This document shows, piece by piece, positions 53,846 through 61,774 of a stretch of 64,000 nucleotides of DNA; positions within the stretch are counted from its first letter, which is position 1; the number at the start of each line of letters is the position of its first letter. The notes under the pieces are model-generated. The model was given only the letters and a program-made list of their open reading frames with translations. It searched no databases and was not told the origin of the DNA. A program made the translations under genes and the position numbers. The stretch is from positions 682,001 to 746,000 of the forward strand of contig JAWKUN010000002.1 in assembly GCA_041398565.1 (NCBI GenBank), in the 5' to 3' direction. Source of the stretch: DATGPD01 sp041398565. GTDB taxonomy: Bacteria; Planctomycetota; UBA1135; UBA2386.

Positions 53846-55891
53846 TTACAGACCCACCGAGAGGACCGCGGGACCGAAGGTCGTGTCGAAGCCGCCGGCG
53901 GCAGACAGCACGACGCCGCCGAAGGTCACGCGCTGGCCCAAGAGCGCGGCGGCGGGGAGCGGCGGCACACGGAGACCGGGCGTCGCCTGGCCCTGCGCGT
54001 CCAGCACGCCGACGAAGTCGGGCGCGAACGCGGTGCCGAGGAGCGCGAAGCCGACTTGGCTCCAGACGTCGAGGTTGACGGGCACCGGCGACGTCAGGCC
54101 GGGCAGCAAGAAGCCGGGCGCCTCGCCGCTGGCGCCCATCACCGTGACGTAGGCGAGTCCGGCGCGCGCGGCGCCGCCGTCGAGCAGCATGGCGTGGTCG
54201 ATGCCCGCCGCGGCGCTGGCCTGGGCCAGGCGCGGCTTCAGGTTGGCGACGTACGGCCGCAGCGGCAGCAGGACACGGCTGGCGGCACCCGGCCGCAGCA
54301 TCAAGGTCGTGTCGGTGGCAGTGAAGTAGGGCACGAAGTGGATGCGGTGTTGCCCGGGCGGCCGGTGCGTCGCCAGGTTGACGATCGCCAGGCGCAGGCG
54401 GTGGCCGGCGGGGACCACGTGCGCGACGTCGCGCAGGTCGAAGCGCAGGAGGTGTCGGCCCGCAGCGCCGCCACGCACGCCGCCGGTGCCCGAGGTGATG
54501 TAGGTGGGGTTGCCGGCCGGGTCGAGGTGCGACAGCTCGGCGGAGAGTTGGAAGGTGCCGGTGCTGTCGTCGACGTGCAACTCGACGCTGCTGCGGCCGG
54601 CGATCTCGTAGGTGTCGCTCAGCGGCGCGCTCTCGAAGGCGAACTCGAGGCGCGGGATGCGCGCGTAGACCTGCGCCGGCGCCCGGCCGCCGCCCAGCGC
54701 CACGTAGTCGGCCGGTGAGAAGCCGGGCTGGACGCGGTGGCGCACCTGCGGTCCCACCTCGATCGCCGGCGGCGGGTTGCTCGACAGCGTGCCCGCGCCG
54801 CGCAGGTAGAGGTGGGTGCGCGCGAACGCCGGCGGCCACTGCGCGAAGCGTCGGTGTTCCCACACGCTGCCGGTGTCGAGGTAGCGCGCGTTGTCGGGCG
54901 TCACCGCCACTTCGGCGTAGGTCTCGGCCTCGACCCCGTTGCGGGTGCCCTTGAGGAAGCGGTCGAACCAGCGGCCGCGCAGCTCCTGCTCGAGGCCGCG
55001 CTCGATCGAGTTCATCGGTGTGCCGTGCCCGCCGGTGGTGAGGAACAGGCGCTTGGCCATCGGCAGCGTCCCCAGGAAGCCTGCCGACGCCGTCGGCGCG
55101 TGCTTGAGGTCGTGCCAGGCCAGCATCACCAGCATCGGCACGTTGGAGCCGGCGAGCAGGCCCGGGAGCCTGGTGGTGAGCTGGGCCTGCGCCCAGGCGA
55201 CGATACCGGCGTAGTCCTCGGCGTCGAGCATCACCACCAGCGGGTCGGTCGGCGCGCGTCCGTTCGTCAGTTCGTCGCTGACCAGTACCCCGCCGGGCAG
55301 GCTGGTGGCCATCGGGTCGAGGCTGGCGATCTCCGGCGCCACCGCCGCCACGAGCGGATAGTGGCTGACCCAGCCGGCGAGCGGCAGTTGCCGGCCCGAG
55401 TAGGCCGCAGCGTCCAGCGAGTGCTTGCCACCCTGCGAGTTGCCGGTCACGGCCAGCCGGGTCGGATCGATGAACCCGGCGAGCAGACCTTGGGCGACGC
55501 CGTGCGACTCGGCCGCGTCGAGCAGGACGCGGTCCTCGCCGCGGGGCGGGAAGCCGGGGTTGAGGGCGATCGTGTCGCCGTCGCCGCTCACGTCGTAGGC
55601 GTACACGACGTAGCCGCGCCCGGCCAGGTAGCGCGCCAGGCTGCGGATGAGCGCCGTCTTGCGGTTCTCGGCGCCGCCGTGCACCGCCAGCACCCCGGGC
55701 CAGCCGGTGGCCGGCGGCGCCACGTCGGGGCGATAGAGGTCCATGCGCGTGCGGAAGGTGTCGGACCAGGCGATGGTTCGGTCGAGCACCTCCACCACGG
55801 GGAAGCCACCGACCGGCGGCGGCGGATCCTGCGCGGCGAGCGGTGCGAGCGCGAAGAGGGGAAGGAAGGCGTGGCGCAGGACGTGGTGCAT
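53846..55891 (-). CDS. Secreted CocE/NonD-type alpha/beta hydrolase with extra C-terminal domain
   Basis: 681 residues. Signal MHHVLRHAFLPLFALAPLAA. The hydrolase domain (about 25-330) shows WPGVLAVHGGAENRKTALIR and the nucleophile elbow TGNSQGGKHS (about Ser152), with a late acid/His region near LTTGGHGTP. A jelly-roll domain as in Xaa-Pro dipeptidyl-peptidase/CocE enzymes follows (EIAGRSSVELHVDDSTGTFQ, HLLRFDLRDVAHVVPAGHRL, LAIVNLATHRPPGQHRIHFV). The last ~120 residues (HAMLLDGGAARAGLAYVTVM, FVGVLDAQGQATPGLRVPPL) form a module I recognise only as a frequent C-terminal domain in planctomycete exported proteins. Substrate unknown: peptide, ester or amide. Confidence 0.8.
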   Translation of the reverse strand: MHHVLRHAFLPLFALAPLAAQDPPPPVGGFPVVEVLDRTIAWSDTFRTRMDLYRPDVAPPATGWPGVLAVHGGAENRKTALIRSLARYLAGRGYVVYAYDVSGDGDTIALNPGFPPRGEDRVLLDAAESHGVAQGLLAGFIDPTRLAVTGNSQGGKHSLDAAAYSGRQLPLAGWVSHYPLVAAVAPEIASLDPMATSLPGGVLVSDELTNGRAPTDPLVVMLDAEDYAGIVAWAQAQLTTRLPGLLAGSNVPMLVMLAWHDLKHAPTASAGFLGTLPMAKRLFLTTGGHGTPMNSIERGLEQELRGRWFDRFLKGTRNGVEAETYAEVAVTPDNARYLDTGSVWEHRRFAQWPPAFARTHLYLRGAGTLSSNPPPAIEVGPQVRHRVQPGFSPADYVALGGGRAPAQVYARIPRLEFAFESAPLSDTYEIAGRSSVELHVDDSTGTFQLSAELSHLDPAGNPTYITSGTGGVRGGAAGRHLLRFDLRDVAHVVPAGHRLRLAIVNLATHRPPGQHRIHFVPYFTATDTTLMLRPGAASRVLLPLRPYVANLKPRLAQASAAAGIDHAMLLDGGAARAGLAYVTVMGASGEAPGFLLPGLTSPVPVNLDVWSQVGFALLGTAFAPDFVGVLDAQGQATPGLRVPPLPAAALLGQRVTFGGVVLSAAGGFDTTFGPAVLSVGL

Positions 55892-56118
55892 GGCCGGAGA
55901 ACGCGCGCTCGGCGGCAAGCGCACAGCCGAAGGAGGAACGGTGCGCGGACGATCGCGGTCGTCGCCCGTCGCACCAGCCGTGCAGCAGGTGGAGCCGAGC
56001 TCCACCGCCGAACGCTGGCTCGGTCGGTGGGCTGCGCCGGGCCTGCTTGCCGTTGCGAACGAAGCGCCGGTCGTCGACGACATGGAGGATCGAGGGAAGA
56101 GGCTCGACGCAGTGGAGG

Positions 56119-56526
56119 TCAGCGCGGGCGCGCCATCTGCGCCACCGACAGGATGTTGTCGTCGGGGTCGTGCAGCCAGATCAGGCGCGTGCCGTCGGCG
56201 AAGGTGGCGATCCCCTGCGCGTCCTGGAAGGGGAAGCCGTACTGCCGGGGCCGGACCCCGCGCTCCTCGAGGGCTGCCACCACTCGATCGAGATCGTCGA
56301 CGTTCCAGCCGAGCACGGTGAACGTCTGTGGGCGGTGCTCGCGCAGCTTCTGGATTCGCACGGGATGGCCGGCGGCGTCGAGGGTCAGTGCCAGGTCGTC
56401 GTCGGCGGCGACCCGGAAGCCGAGCTGTCCCTCGTAGAAGGCGCGGCAGCGCCCCGCGTCGGTGGTGGCGACGAAGCCGACCATGGCGGCGCCGGCGAGC
56501 GGGGAGGCAGGAGGTGTGTCGGTCAT
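56119..56526 (-). CDS. VOC-superfamily (glyoxalase/dioxygenase-like) protein
   Basis: 135 residues. Two beta-alpha-beta-beta-beta units: MVGFVATTDAGRCRAFYEGQ LGFRV in the first, and FTVLGWNVDDLDRVVAALEE with FADGTRLIWLHDPDDNILSV in the second. The small VOC fold covers metal-dependent lyases and dioxygenases and also antibiotic-binding proteins; which applies cannot be told. It is divergent from the four-gene operon that starts at 56882. Confidence 0.88.
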   Translation of the reverse strand: MTDTPPASPLAGAAMVGFVATTDAGRCRAFYEGQLGFRVAADDDLALTLDAAGHPVRIQKLREHRPQTFTVLGWNVDDLDRVVAALEERGVRPRQYGFPFQDAQGIATFADGTRLIWLHDPDDNILSVAQMARPR

Positions 56527-56881
56527 GGTCTGTTCCCGAAGATCGCGTCGCACCGCGCACGCCTCGCGTGGTTGGCGCGACGGTGCGCACGATAGGGGGT
56601 GGGCGACCGTTCGGTGCGGACGACGCCCGAGGCGGCGAGAACATGCCCGCGCGAGCGGTGCCGTGGGCGGTAGCCCCGGCCGCGCCGGTCGATCGAGGTG
56701 GCGCTGCGGACGCGCACCGCCGCCCATCCCCGGCCCGCAGCCCTGGGCGGCACCCTCGGGTAGGGCGGGCGCCGAGGATGCGGTGCCCATAGGCTTTCGG
56801 GAGGTCAGCGTCGACCGGAGGCTCGGGCCGCCGCAACCTGCATCTGGCGCCGCGCCGGCGGCCGCGTAAGGTCTCGCGCGC
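56527..56881. other. 355-bp divergent intergenic region
   Basis: This lies between the VOC gene and the S51/ATP-grasp operon and must contain promoters for both. The frames across it are Arg/Pro-rich and not convincing. No operator-like palindrome or clear -10/-35 was found. Confidence 0.5.
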
Positions 56882-57826
56882 ATGCCCGTCACCTTGCTGG
56901 GTCCGCAGCGTCTGCAGCCGACGCTCAACCACGCCGTCGCCGACGTCGACCGTCGGGTCGGCGGCCGCGGCATGCTGGCGGTGGTCACGGCCGGGTGGGA
57001 AGAGCGCGAACTCGAGATCCAGGAGCTCGACGAGCACGTCGGCGGGCGGGCGCTCAACCTCGAGGTGTACTGCCGGGTCGAGGACATCTTCGCCCACGAC
57101 AAGGAGCTGCTCGGGTTGATGCGCGAGCGTCACGACACGCTGCGAGCGCTGCAGGAGCTCTACAGGGTGCGGCTCGCGCACGAGCTCGCCGCGGTTCGCG
57201 ACCTGTACGCCCGCGCCGACGGGCAGCCGGGGGCGTCGTTGCTCGAGCCTGAAGTCGACGCCGCGATCGAGGCGGTGCGCGTGCTCGATGCGCGCCACCT
57301 GGCGCGCGTCGACGAGGTGCATCGCGAATTCGAGGCACGCATGCAGCCGACGCAGCGGCCGCACGTCCGCAAGCACCGACAGCAGATCGCCGAGATCCTC
57401 AAACGTTGCACGGCGCTGTGCATCGCCGGTGGCCACGTCGGCGTGCTCCTGCACCGCCTGCGGCTGTTCGACGTGTTCGGCTTGCACGGCGCACGTCCGA
57501 TCATCGCCTGGTCGGCGGGCGCCATGGTGTGCGGCGAGCGCGTCGTGCTGTTCCACGACTCACCGCCACAAGGCCCCGGGGACGCCGAGGTGTACGACCG
57601 CGGCTTCGGTCTTGTGCCGGGCGTGGTACCGTTGCCGCACGCGCGCCGGCGGCTGCGCCTCGACGATCGGCGTCGGGTCGGTCTGTTCGCGCGCCGCTTC
57701 GCCCCCGCGCAGGCCGTGGCACTCGACGAGCGCACTCGCGTCGATTGGAGCGACGGCAGGCTGGAGGTGCACGGCGGTACCCGTACGCTGAGGCACGACG
57801 GCAGCGTCGTCGAGGGTGCCGCATGA
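56882..57826 (+). CDS. Peptidase S51-like / class I amidotransferase-like protein (operon gene 1)
   Basis: 314 residues. The N-terminal half is mostly helical (EERELEIQELDEHVGGRALN, HDKELLGLMRERHDTLRALQ). The C-terminal half has a nucleophile elbow IIAWSAGAMVCGERVVLFHD with Ser about 211 and the preceding IAGGHVGVLLHRLRLFD. This resembles the SAG/TSAGA elbow of peptidase E and cyanophycinase (family S51), which cut Asp-linked dipeptides or cyanophycin. The remainder (FGLVPGVVPLPHARRRLRLD) also fits. The helical N-terminus is unusual for S51. The stop overlaps the next start by four bases. Confidence 0.72.
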   Translation: MPVTLLGPQRLQPTLNHAVADVDRRVGGRGMLAVVTAGWEERELEIQELDEHVGGRALNLEVYCRVEDIFAHDKELLGLMRERHDTLRALQELYRVRLAHELAAVRDLYARADGQPGASLLEPEVDAAIEAVRVLDARHLARVDEVHREFEARMQPTQRPHVRKHRQQIAEILKRCTALCIAGGHVGVLLHRLRLFDVFGLHGARPIIAWSAGAMVCGERVVLFHDSPPQGPGDAEVYDRGFGLVPGVVPLPHARRRLRLDDRRRVGLFARRFAPAQAVALDERTRVDWSDGRLEVHGGTRTLRHDGSVVEGAA

Positions 57827-58953
57827 CGCTGGCGATCGAGACCCTGCGCTGCGGGCAGCCGACCCAGGCGCTCGTCGAGGCGTTCGTCGAAGGGCGGTCG
57901 TTCCCCCTGGTCGAGGATCGCACGGTCACTTTCGTGTTCCGCGGGCCGGCCACCGCCGTGCAGCTGGTGCACTGGATCCACGGGCTCGAGTCGGCGCAGT
58001 CGTTCGAGCGCTTGCCGGGTACCGAGCTGTGGTACTTCTGCATGGACCTGCCGCGCGAGTCGCGCGTCGAATACAAGCTGGGGATCACGCTCGGGCCGCA
58101 GCGGCAGCTCATCCTCGACCCGCTGAACCCCAACTTCGCGCGCGATCCCTTCGGCGCCAACTCGGTGGTGCACGGCGCCGGCTACGTCGTGCCGGACTGG
58201 ACGCTCGAGGATCCCGAGGCGCGCAAGGGTGAGCTGCGCCCGCTTGCGGTGACCGGCCAGTCGCTCGGCGACCGCGAGGTCCAGGTCTACCTGCCGGCGC
58301 GGTTCCGGGCGACGCGGCGCTACCCGCTGCTGATCGTGCACGACGGTGCCGACTACCTGCGCTACTCCGGGTTGCAGACCGTGCTGGACAACCTGATCCA
58401 CCGCCAGGAGGTGCCGCCGCTGATCGCGGTGCTCACCGACGCCGGCGACCGCATGCGCGAGTACGCGGCCGACCCGCGCCACGCCGACTTCTTGGTGAAC
58501 GACGTGCTGCCGCAGGTCGAGGCCGCCTTTCCCGTGGTGCGCGAGCCCGATGCGCGCGGCCTGGTGGGGGCGAGCTTCGGCGGTGTGGCGGCGCTGTCGA
58601 CGGCGTGGCGCAAGCCGGGAGTGTTCAACCGCCTGCTCCTGCAGTCGGGTTCGTTCGCCTTCACCGACATCGGCCACCACGACATGGGCTCGATCTGGGA
58701 TCCGGTGGTGGAGTTCGTCAACCAGTTCCGCCGGGCGCCGGGCAAGCCCGCGGACAAGGTGTTCATGAGCTGCGGCCGCTACGAGGGCCTCATCTACTAC
58801 AACCGTTCCATGGTGCCGCTGCTGCAGGACACGGGCATGGACGTGCGCTACCGCGAGGCCAACGACGGCCACAACTGGGAGAACTGGCGCGACCGTCTGC
58901 GCGAGGGCCTGAGCTGGCTGTTTCCCGGTCCCCTGTGGATGGTCTACGAGTAA
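57823..58953 (+). CDS. Enterochelin-esterase-like alpha/beta hydrolase (operon gene 2)
   Basis: 376 residues. An N-terminal beta-sandwich domain (about 20-110: VTFVFRGPATAVQLVHWIHG, GTELWYFCMDLPRESRVEYK) is followed by an esterase D/Fes-like domain: GDREVQVYLPARF, YPLLIVHDGADYLRYSGLQT, the nucleophile elbow GLVGASFGGVAALSTAWR (about Ser251) and a late His in EANDGHNWENWRDRL. Fes-like enzymes cut ester bonds of siderophores; related ones cut other esters. It is cytoplasmic, as no signal is seen, and coupled to genes on both sides, with 6 bp to the next. Confidence 0.88.
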   Translation: MTLAIETLRCGQPTQALVEAFVEGRSFPLVEDRTVTFVFRGPATAVQLVHWIHGLESAQSFERLPGTELWYFCMDLPRESRVEYKLGITLGPQRQLILDPLNPNFARDPFGANSVVHGAGYVVPDWTLEDPEARKGELRPLAVTGQSLGDREVQVYLPARFRATRRYPLLIVHDGADYLRYSGLQTVLDNLIHRQEVPPLIAVLTDAGDRMREYAADPRHADFLVNDVLPQVEAAFPVVREPDARGLVGASFGGVAALSTAWRKPGVFNRLLLQSGSFAFTDIGHHDMGSIWDPVVEFVNQFRRAPGKPADKVFMSCGRYEGLIYYNRSMVPLLQDTGMDVRYREANDGHNWENWRDRLREGLSWLFPGPLWMVYE

Positions 58954-58959
58954 CTGGCA

Positions 58960-60273
58960 ATGGCAACCATCACGCGACGTATCGGCTTGTCGCTCGGCGC
59001 CGACATCTGCTGGGCAGCGGCGTTCGAAGACATCCTGCGCGATCTCGACCTGTCGATCCCGCAGGGCAAGGACACGATCAAGCTCGCCTGTGAGCGGCTG
59101 ACGATCGAGCCCTACGACCTGCGGGACGAGGTCGGCTACGACCTGGTGATCGACCGCTTGACGCACTGGTTCACGCCGCGCCGCGAGTGGATCAAGAAGG
59201 CGGTGCTGCTCGACGGGGTGTACGTGTGGAACAACCCGTGGACCGTGCAGGCCATGGAGAAGCACACGACCTACTGCGCGATGATGCGGCTGGGCTTGCC
59301 GATCCCCAAGACCCGCATCCTGCCGCCCAAGGAATACGAACCCAAGACCGACCTGCGAGTGACGCTCGAACGCTACGCGCGCCTGTTCGACGTTGCCGCG
59401 CAGGGCCAGGCGGTGGGCTATCCGCTGTTCATGAAGCCGTTCGACGGCGGCGGCTGGGTGGGGGTGTCGAAGGTCGACGACGCCGCCGACTTGTGCACGG
59501 CGTACGAGGCGAGCGGACGTGCCATGATGCACCTGCAGCAGGGCATCGTGCCCTTCGACGCGTTCGTGCGCGGGCTGGGCATCGGGCCGCAGTTCCACGT
59601 GATGCGCTACGACCCGTCGCAGCCGTTGCACGGGCGCTACCTGCCCGACGACGACTTCCTGGCGCCGGCCGACGCCGCGGTGGTCCGCGACACGACGTTG
59701 ACCATCAACGCGTTCTTCGGTTGGGACTTCAACTCGTGCGAGATGCTGGGTCAGGCGGGCACCTGGTATCCGATCGACTTCGCGAATCCGTGTCCGGACT
59801 CGCAGGTGACCTCGCTGCACTGCCACTGGCCGTGGCTGGTGCTGGCCAAGGTGCGCTGGGCGGTGTTCTGCGCGGCGACCAAGCGGCGCTTCGTGCACAA
59901 CCAGAACTGGCAGCCCTACTTCGACGTCGCCGCCAAGGATCTGCCGCAGCGCGAGAAGCTCGCGGCGTATGCCCGGCTGGCCGCCGCGCACTTCGAGGCG
60001 ACGCGGTTCGAGGACTTCTGCGGCCAGCACCTCGGCCAGCTCGACGCGCTGGCGCACGACTACTTCGGCTCGTCGCGCTGCCATGACGCGGTGCGCCAGA
60101 AGGTCGAGGCGCTCTACCCGAAGATCGAGGTCGAGGCCTTCACCGAGCGCTTCTGGCAGGGTGTGCAGACTTGGCGCGCGCGGCAGCAGCAGGACGCGGG
60201 GGCCGCCCGAGTGGCGGCGAGCCAGGCGAACCCTGCCGACAAGGGCAACTCCGCCAAGGGCAACAAGCGATGA
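58960..60273 (+). CDS. ATP-grasp enzyme (operon gene 3)
   Basis: 437 residues. A ~110-residue N-terminal domain with ICWAAAFEDILRDLDLSI and RLTHWFTPRREWIKKAVLLD precedes the grasp fold: MEKHTTYCAMMRLGLPIPKT, YPLFMKPFDGGGWVGVSKVD (Lys about 159) and the metal site WYPIDFANPCPDSQVT with Asp 273 and Asn 276. It lacks close similarity to paralogues A and B. The C-terminal ~100 residues are helical, ending in an Ala/Gln/Lys-rich tail. ATP-grasp enzymes form amide, ester or thioester bonds; the substrate is unknown. Its stop overlaps the start of the second esterase gene. Confidence 0.85.
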   Translation: MATITRRIGLSLGADICWAAAFEDILRDLDLSIPQGKDTIKLACERLTIEPYDLRDEVGYDLVIDRLTHWFTPRREWIKKAVLLDGVYVWNNPWTVQAMEKHTTYCAMMRLGLPIPKTRILPPKEYEPKTDLRVTLERYARLFDVAAQGQAVGYPLFMKPFDGGGWVGVSKVDDAADLCTAYEASGRAMMHLQQGIVPFDAFVRGLGIGPQFHVMRYDPSQPLHGRYLPDDDFLAPADAAVVRDTTLTINAFFGWDFNSCEMLGQAGTWYPIDFANPCPDSQVTSLHCHWPWLVLAKVRWAVFCAATKRRFVHNQNWQPYFDVAAKDLPQREKLAAYARLAAAHFEATRFEDFCGQHLGQLDALAHDYFGSSRCHDAVRQKVEALYPKIEVEAFTERFWQGVQTWRARQQQDAGAARVAASQANPADKGNSAKGNKR

Positions 60274-61016
60274 GCAAGCACAAGGTCAGCTGGCACAGTC
60301 ACCGGGTCAACCGTGACATCACCGTCGTCCGCTGGGGTGTCATGGGCACGCCGGTCCTGCTCTACCCGACGGCGGGCGGCGACGCCGAGGAGGTCGAGCG
60401 CTTCCACATGATCGACGCCCTGTCGGACCTGCTGGCTGCGGGGCGCATCAAGGTCTACTCGCTGGACTCGCTGGCGGCGCGGCAGTGGCTCACCGACGGT
60501 CGGGTGACGCCGCTCGCCGGGCGCGTGCACAACGAGTTCCACGAGTGCCTGATGCACGAGATCGTGCCCTTCATCCGCAACGACTGCGGCGGCGACGGCA
60601 ACCGCGACATCGTCACGGCAGGTGCCTCGATCGGTGCGTTCAACGCCCTGGCCTCGGTGTGCCGCCACCCCGAGGTGTTCAGCCTGGCCATCTGCTTGAG
60701 CGGCACCTACGACCTCACCAAGTTCCTGCAGGGACCGGTCGATGCCGGCTTCTGGCGCGCCTCGCCACTGCACTTCCTGCCGAGCCAGCCCGAGGGCCAG
60801 CTCCTGCAGCGTCTGCGCCAGCGCTACGTGCTGCTCGTGCACGGCGAGGGGCGGGCCGAGAGCCCGGAAGAGTCGTGGAAGGTCGCGCACTGTCTGGGCG
60901 CCAAGGGCGTGCCCAACCGAGTCGTGTCCTGGGGGCAGGACTGGGCGCACGATTGGGTCACCTGGCGCAGGATGCTGCCGCAGTACCTCGGCGAGTTGGT
61001 AGGCGCGGCGCGCTGA
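60270..61016 (+). CDS. Alpha/beta hydrolase, esterase-like (operon gene 4)
   Basis: 248 residues of the esterase D / DUF3089-like alpha/beta hydrolase type without signal peptide. Seen: PVLLYPTAGGDAEEVERF, IVPFIRNDCGGDGNRDI, the nucleophile elbow TAGASIGAFNALASVCRHPE (about Ser120), ICLSGTYDLTKF and a C-terminal SWGQDWAHDWVTWRRML with the probable catalytic His. It is a shorter relative of operon gene 2, without the N-terminal sandwich. It completes a four-gene run with overlaps of 4, -6 and 4 bases. Confidence 0.83.
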   Translation: MSKHKVSWHSHRVNRDITVVRWGVMGTPVLLYPTAGGDAEEVERFHMIDALSDLLAAGRIKVYSLDSLAARQWLTDGRVTPLAGRVHNEFHECLMHEIVPFIRNDCGGDGNRDIVTAGASIGAFNALASVCRHPEVFSLAICLSGTYDLTKFLQGPVDAGFWRASPLHFLPSQPEGQLLQRLRQRYVLLVHGEGRAESPEESWKVAHCLGAKGVPNRVVSWGQDWAHDWVTWRRMLPQYLGELVGAAR

Positions 61017-61174
61017 CGGCTCGACCCGCAGGCTCGCGGGGCCGGCGCGCAGCGATGGTGCCTGGCTGCATCCGTGGCAAGGATGGCGCGATGGTCGCGC
61101 CCCCTGTCGTCCGGCCATCCTGGATTGTGCAAGCCGCAGGGCGCAGCCGTGGCCGTGCCGCGTAGGCTCTCGGT

Positions 61175-61675
61175 ATGACCGATCCGCAGGAAATCGCCAA
61201 GGACGCCGTCGTGGCGATCCACTACACGCTCACGCTCGACTCCGGCGACGAGGTGGACAGCTCGAAGGGCGGCGACCCGCTGCTCTACCTGCACGGGCAC
61301 GGCAACATCGTGCCCGGGCTCGAGGCGCAGCTCGTGACGCGCCGCGTCGGCGACCGCATGATGGTCTCGGTGCCGGCGGCCGATGGCTACGGCGAACGCG
61401 AAGGCGATGCGACGCAGCGCGTGCCACGCAACGCCTTTCCCAAGGGCGCCGACCTGCAGCCTGGCATGCAGTTCGGCGTGCAGGACGAGGCGGGCAACGT
61501 GCGGCCGGTGTGGATCGCCGCGGTCGAGGGCGACGAGGTCGAACTCGACATGAACCATCCGTTGGCCGGCGAGACCCTGCACTTCGAGGTGGAGGTCGTG
61601 AGCATCCGCGCCGCGACGAAGGAGGAGCTGCACCACGGCCACCCGCACGGACCGGGGGGGCACCACCACCACTAG
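61175..61675 (+). CDS. slyD: FKBP-type peptidyl-prolyl isomerase, SlyD-like
   Basis: 166 residues. FKBP domain with inserted IF loop: DAVVAIHYTLTLDSGDEVDS, PLLYLHGHGNIVPGLEAQLV, RVPRNAFPKGADLQPGMQFG and LDMNHPLAGETLHFEVEVVS, ending in a His-rich tail (HHGHPHGPGGHHHH) as in SlyD, where it binds nickel. Catalyses prolyl cis/trans isomerisation and acts as a chaperone. It lies 158 bp after the operon, with its own leader, and is probably separately expressed. Confidence 0.95.
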   Translation: MTDPQEIAKDAVVAIHYTLTLDSGDEVDSSKGGDPLLYLHGHGNIVPGLEAQLVTRRVGDRMMVSVPAADGYGEREGDATQRVPRNAFPKGADLQPGMQFGVQDEAGNVRPVWIAAVEGDEVELDMNHPLAGETLHFEVEVVSIRAATKEELHHGHPHGPGGHHHH

Positions 61676-61718
61676 TAGGAGGTCGCGCTTGGCGCGGGCC
61701 GGGCGACGCCCGTACAGC

Positions 61719-61774
61719 AACTCCGCCGACACCAACTCCGCGGACACCAACGCCGCCGACGCCTACTCCGTCGG
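61719..61774. repeat. 15-bp tandem repeat overlapping icd stop codon
   Basis: Units aactccgccgacacc, aactccgcggacacc and aacgccgccgacgcc run at 61719-61763, with a partial fourth to 61774. The array covers the 3' end of the isocitrate dehydrogenase gene (stop at 61763-61765) and its downstream flank. Confidence 0.8.

Noticed and set aside
57160..60084. Antisense open frame of 974 codons opposite the ATP-grasp operon
   Set aside because: Composition is atypical and no domain is visible, while the plus-strand genes have clear catalytic motifs and coupled overlaps.
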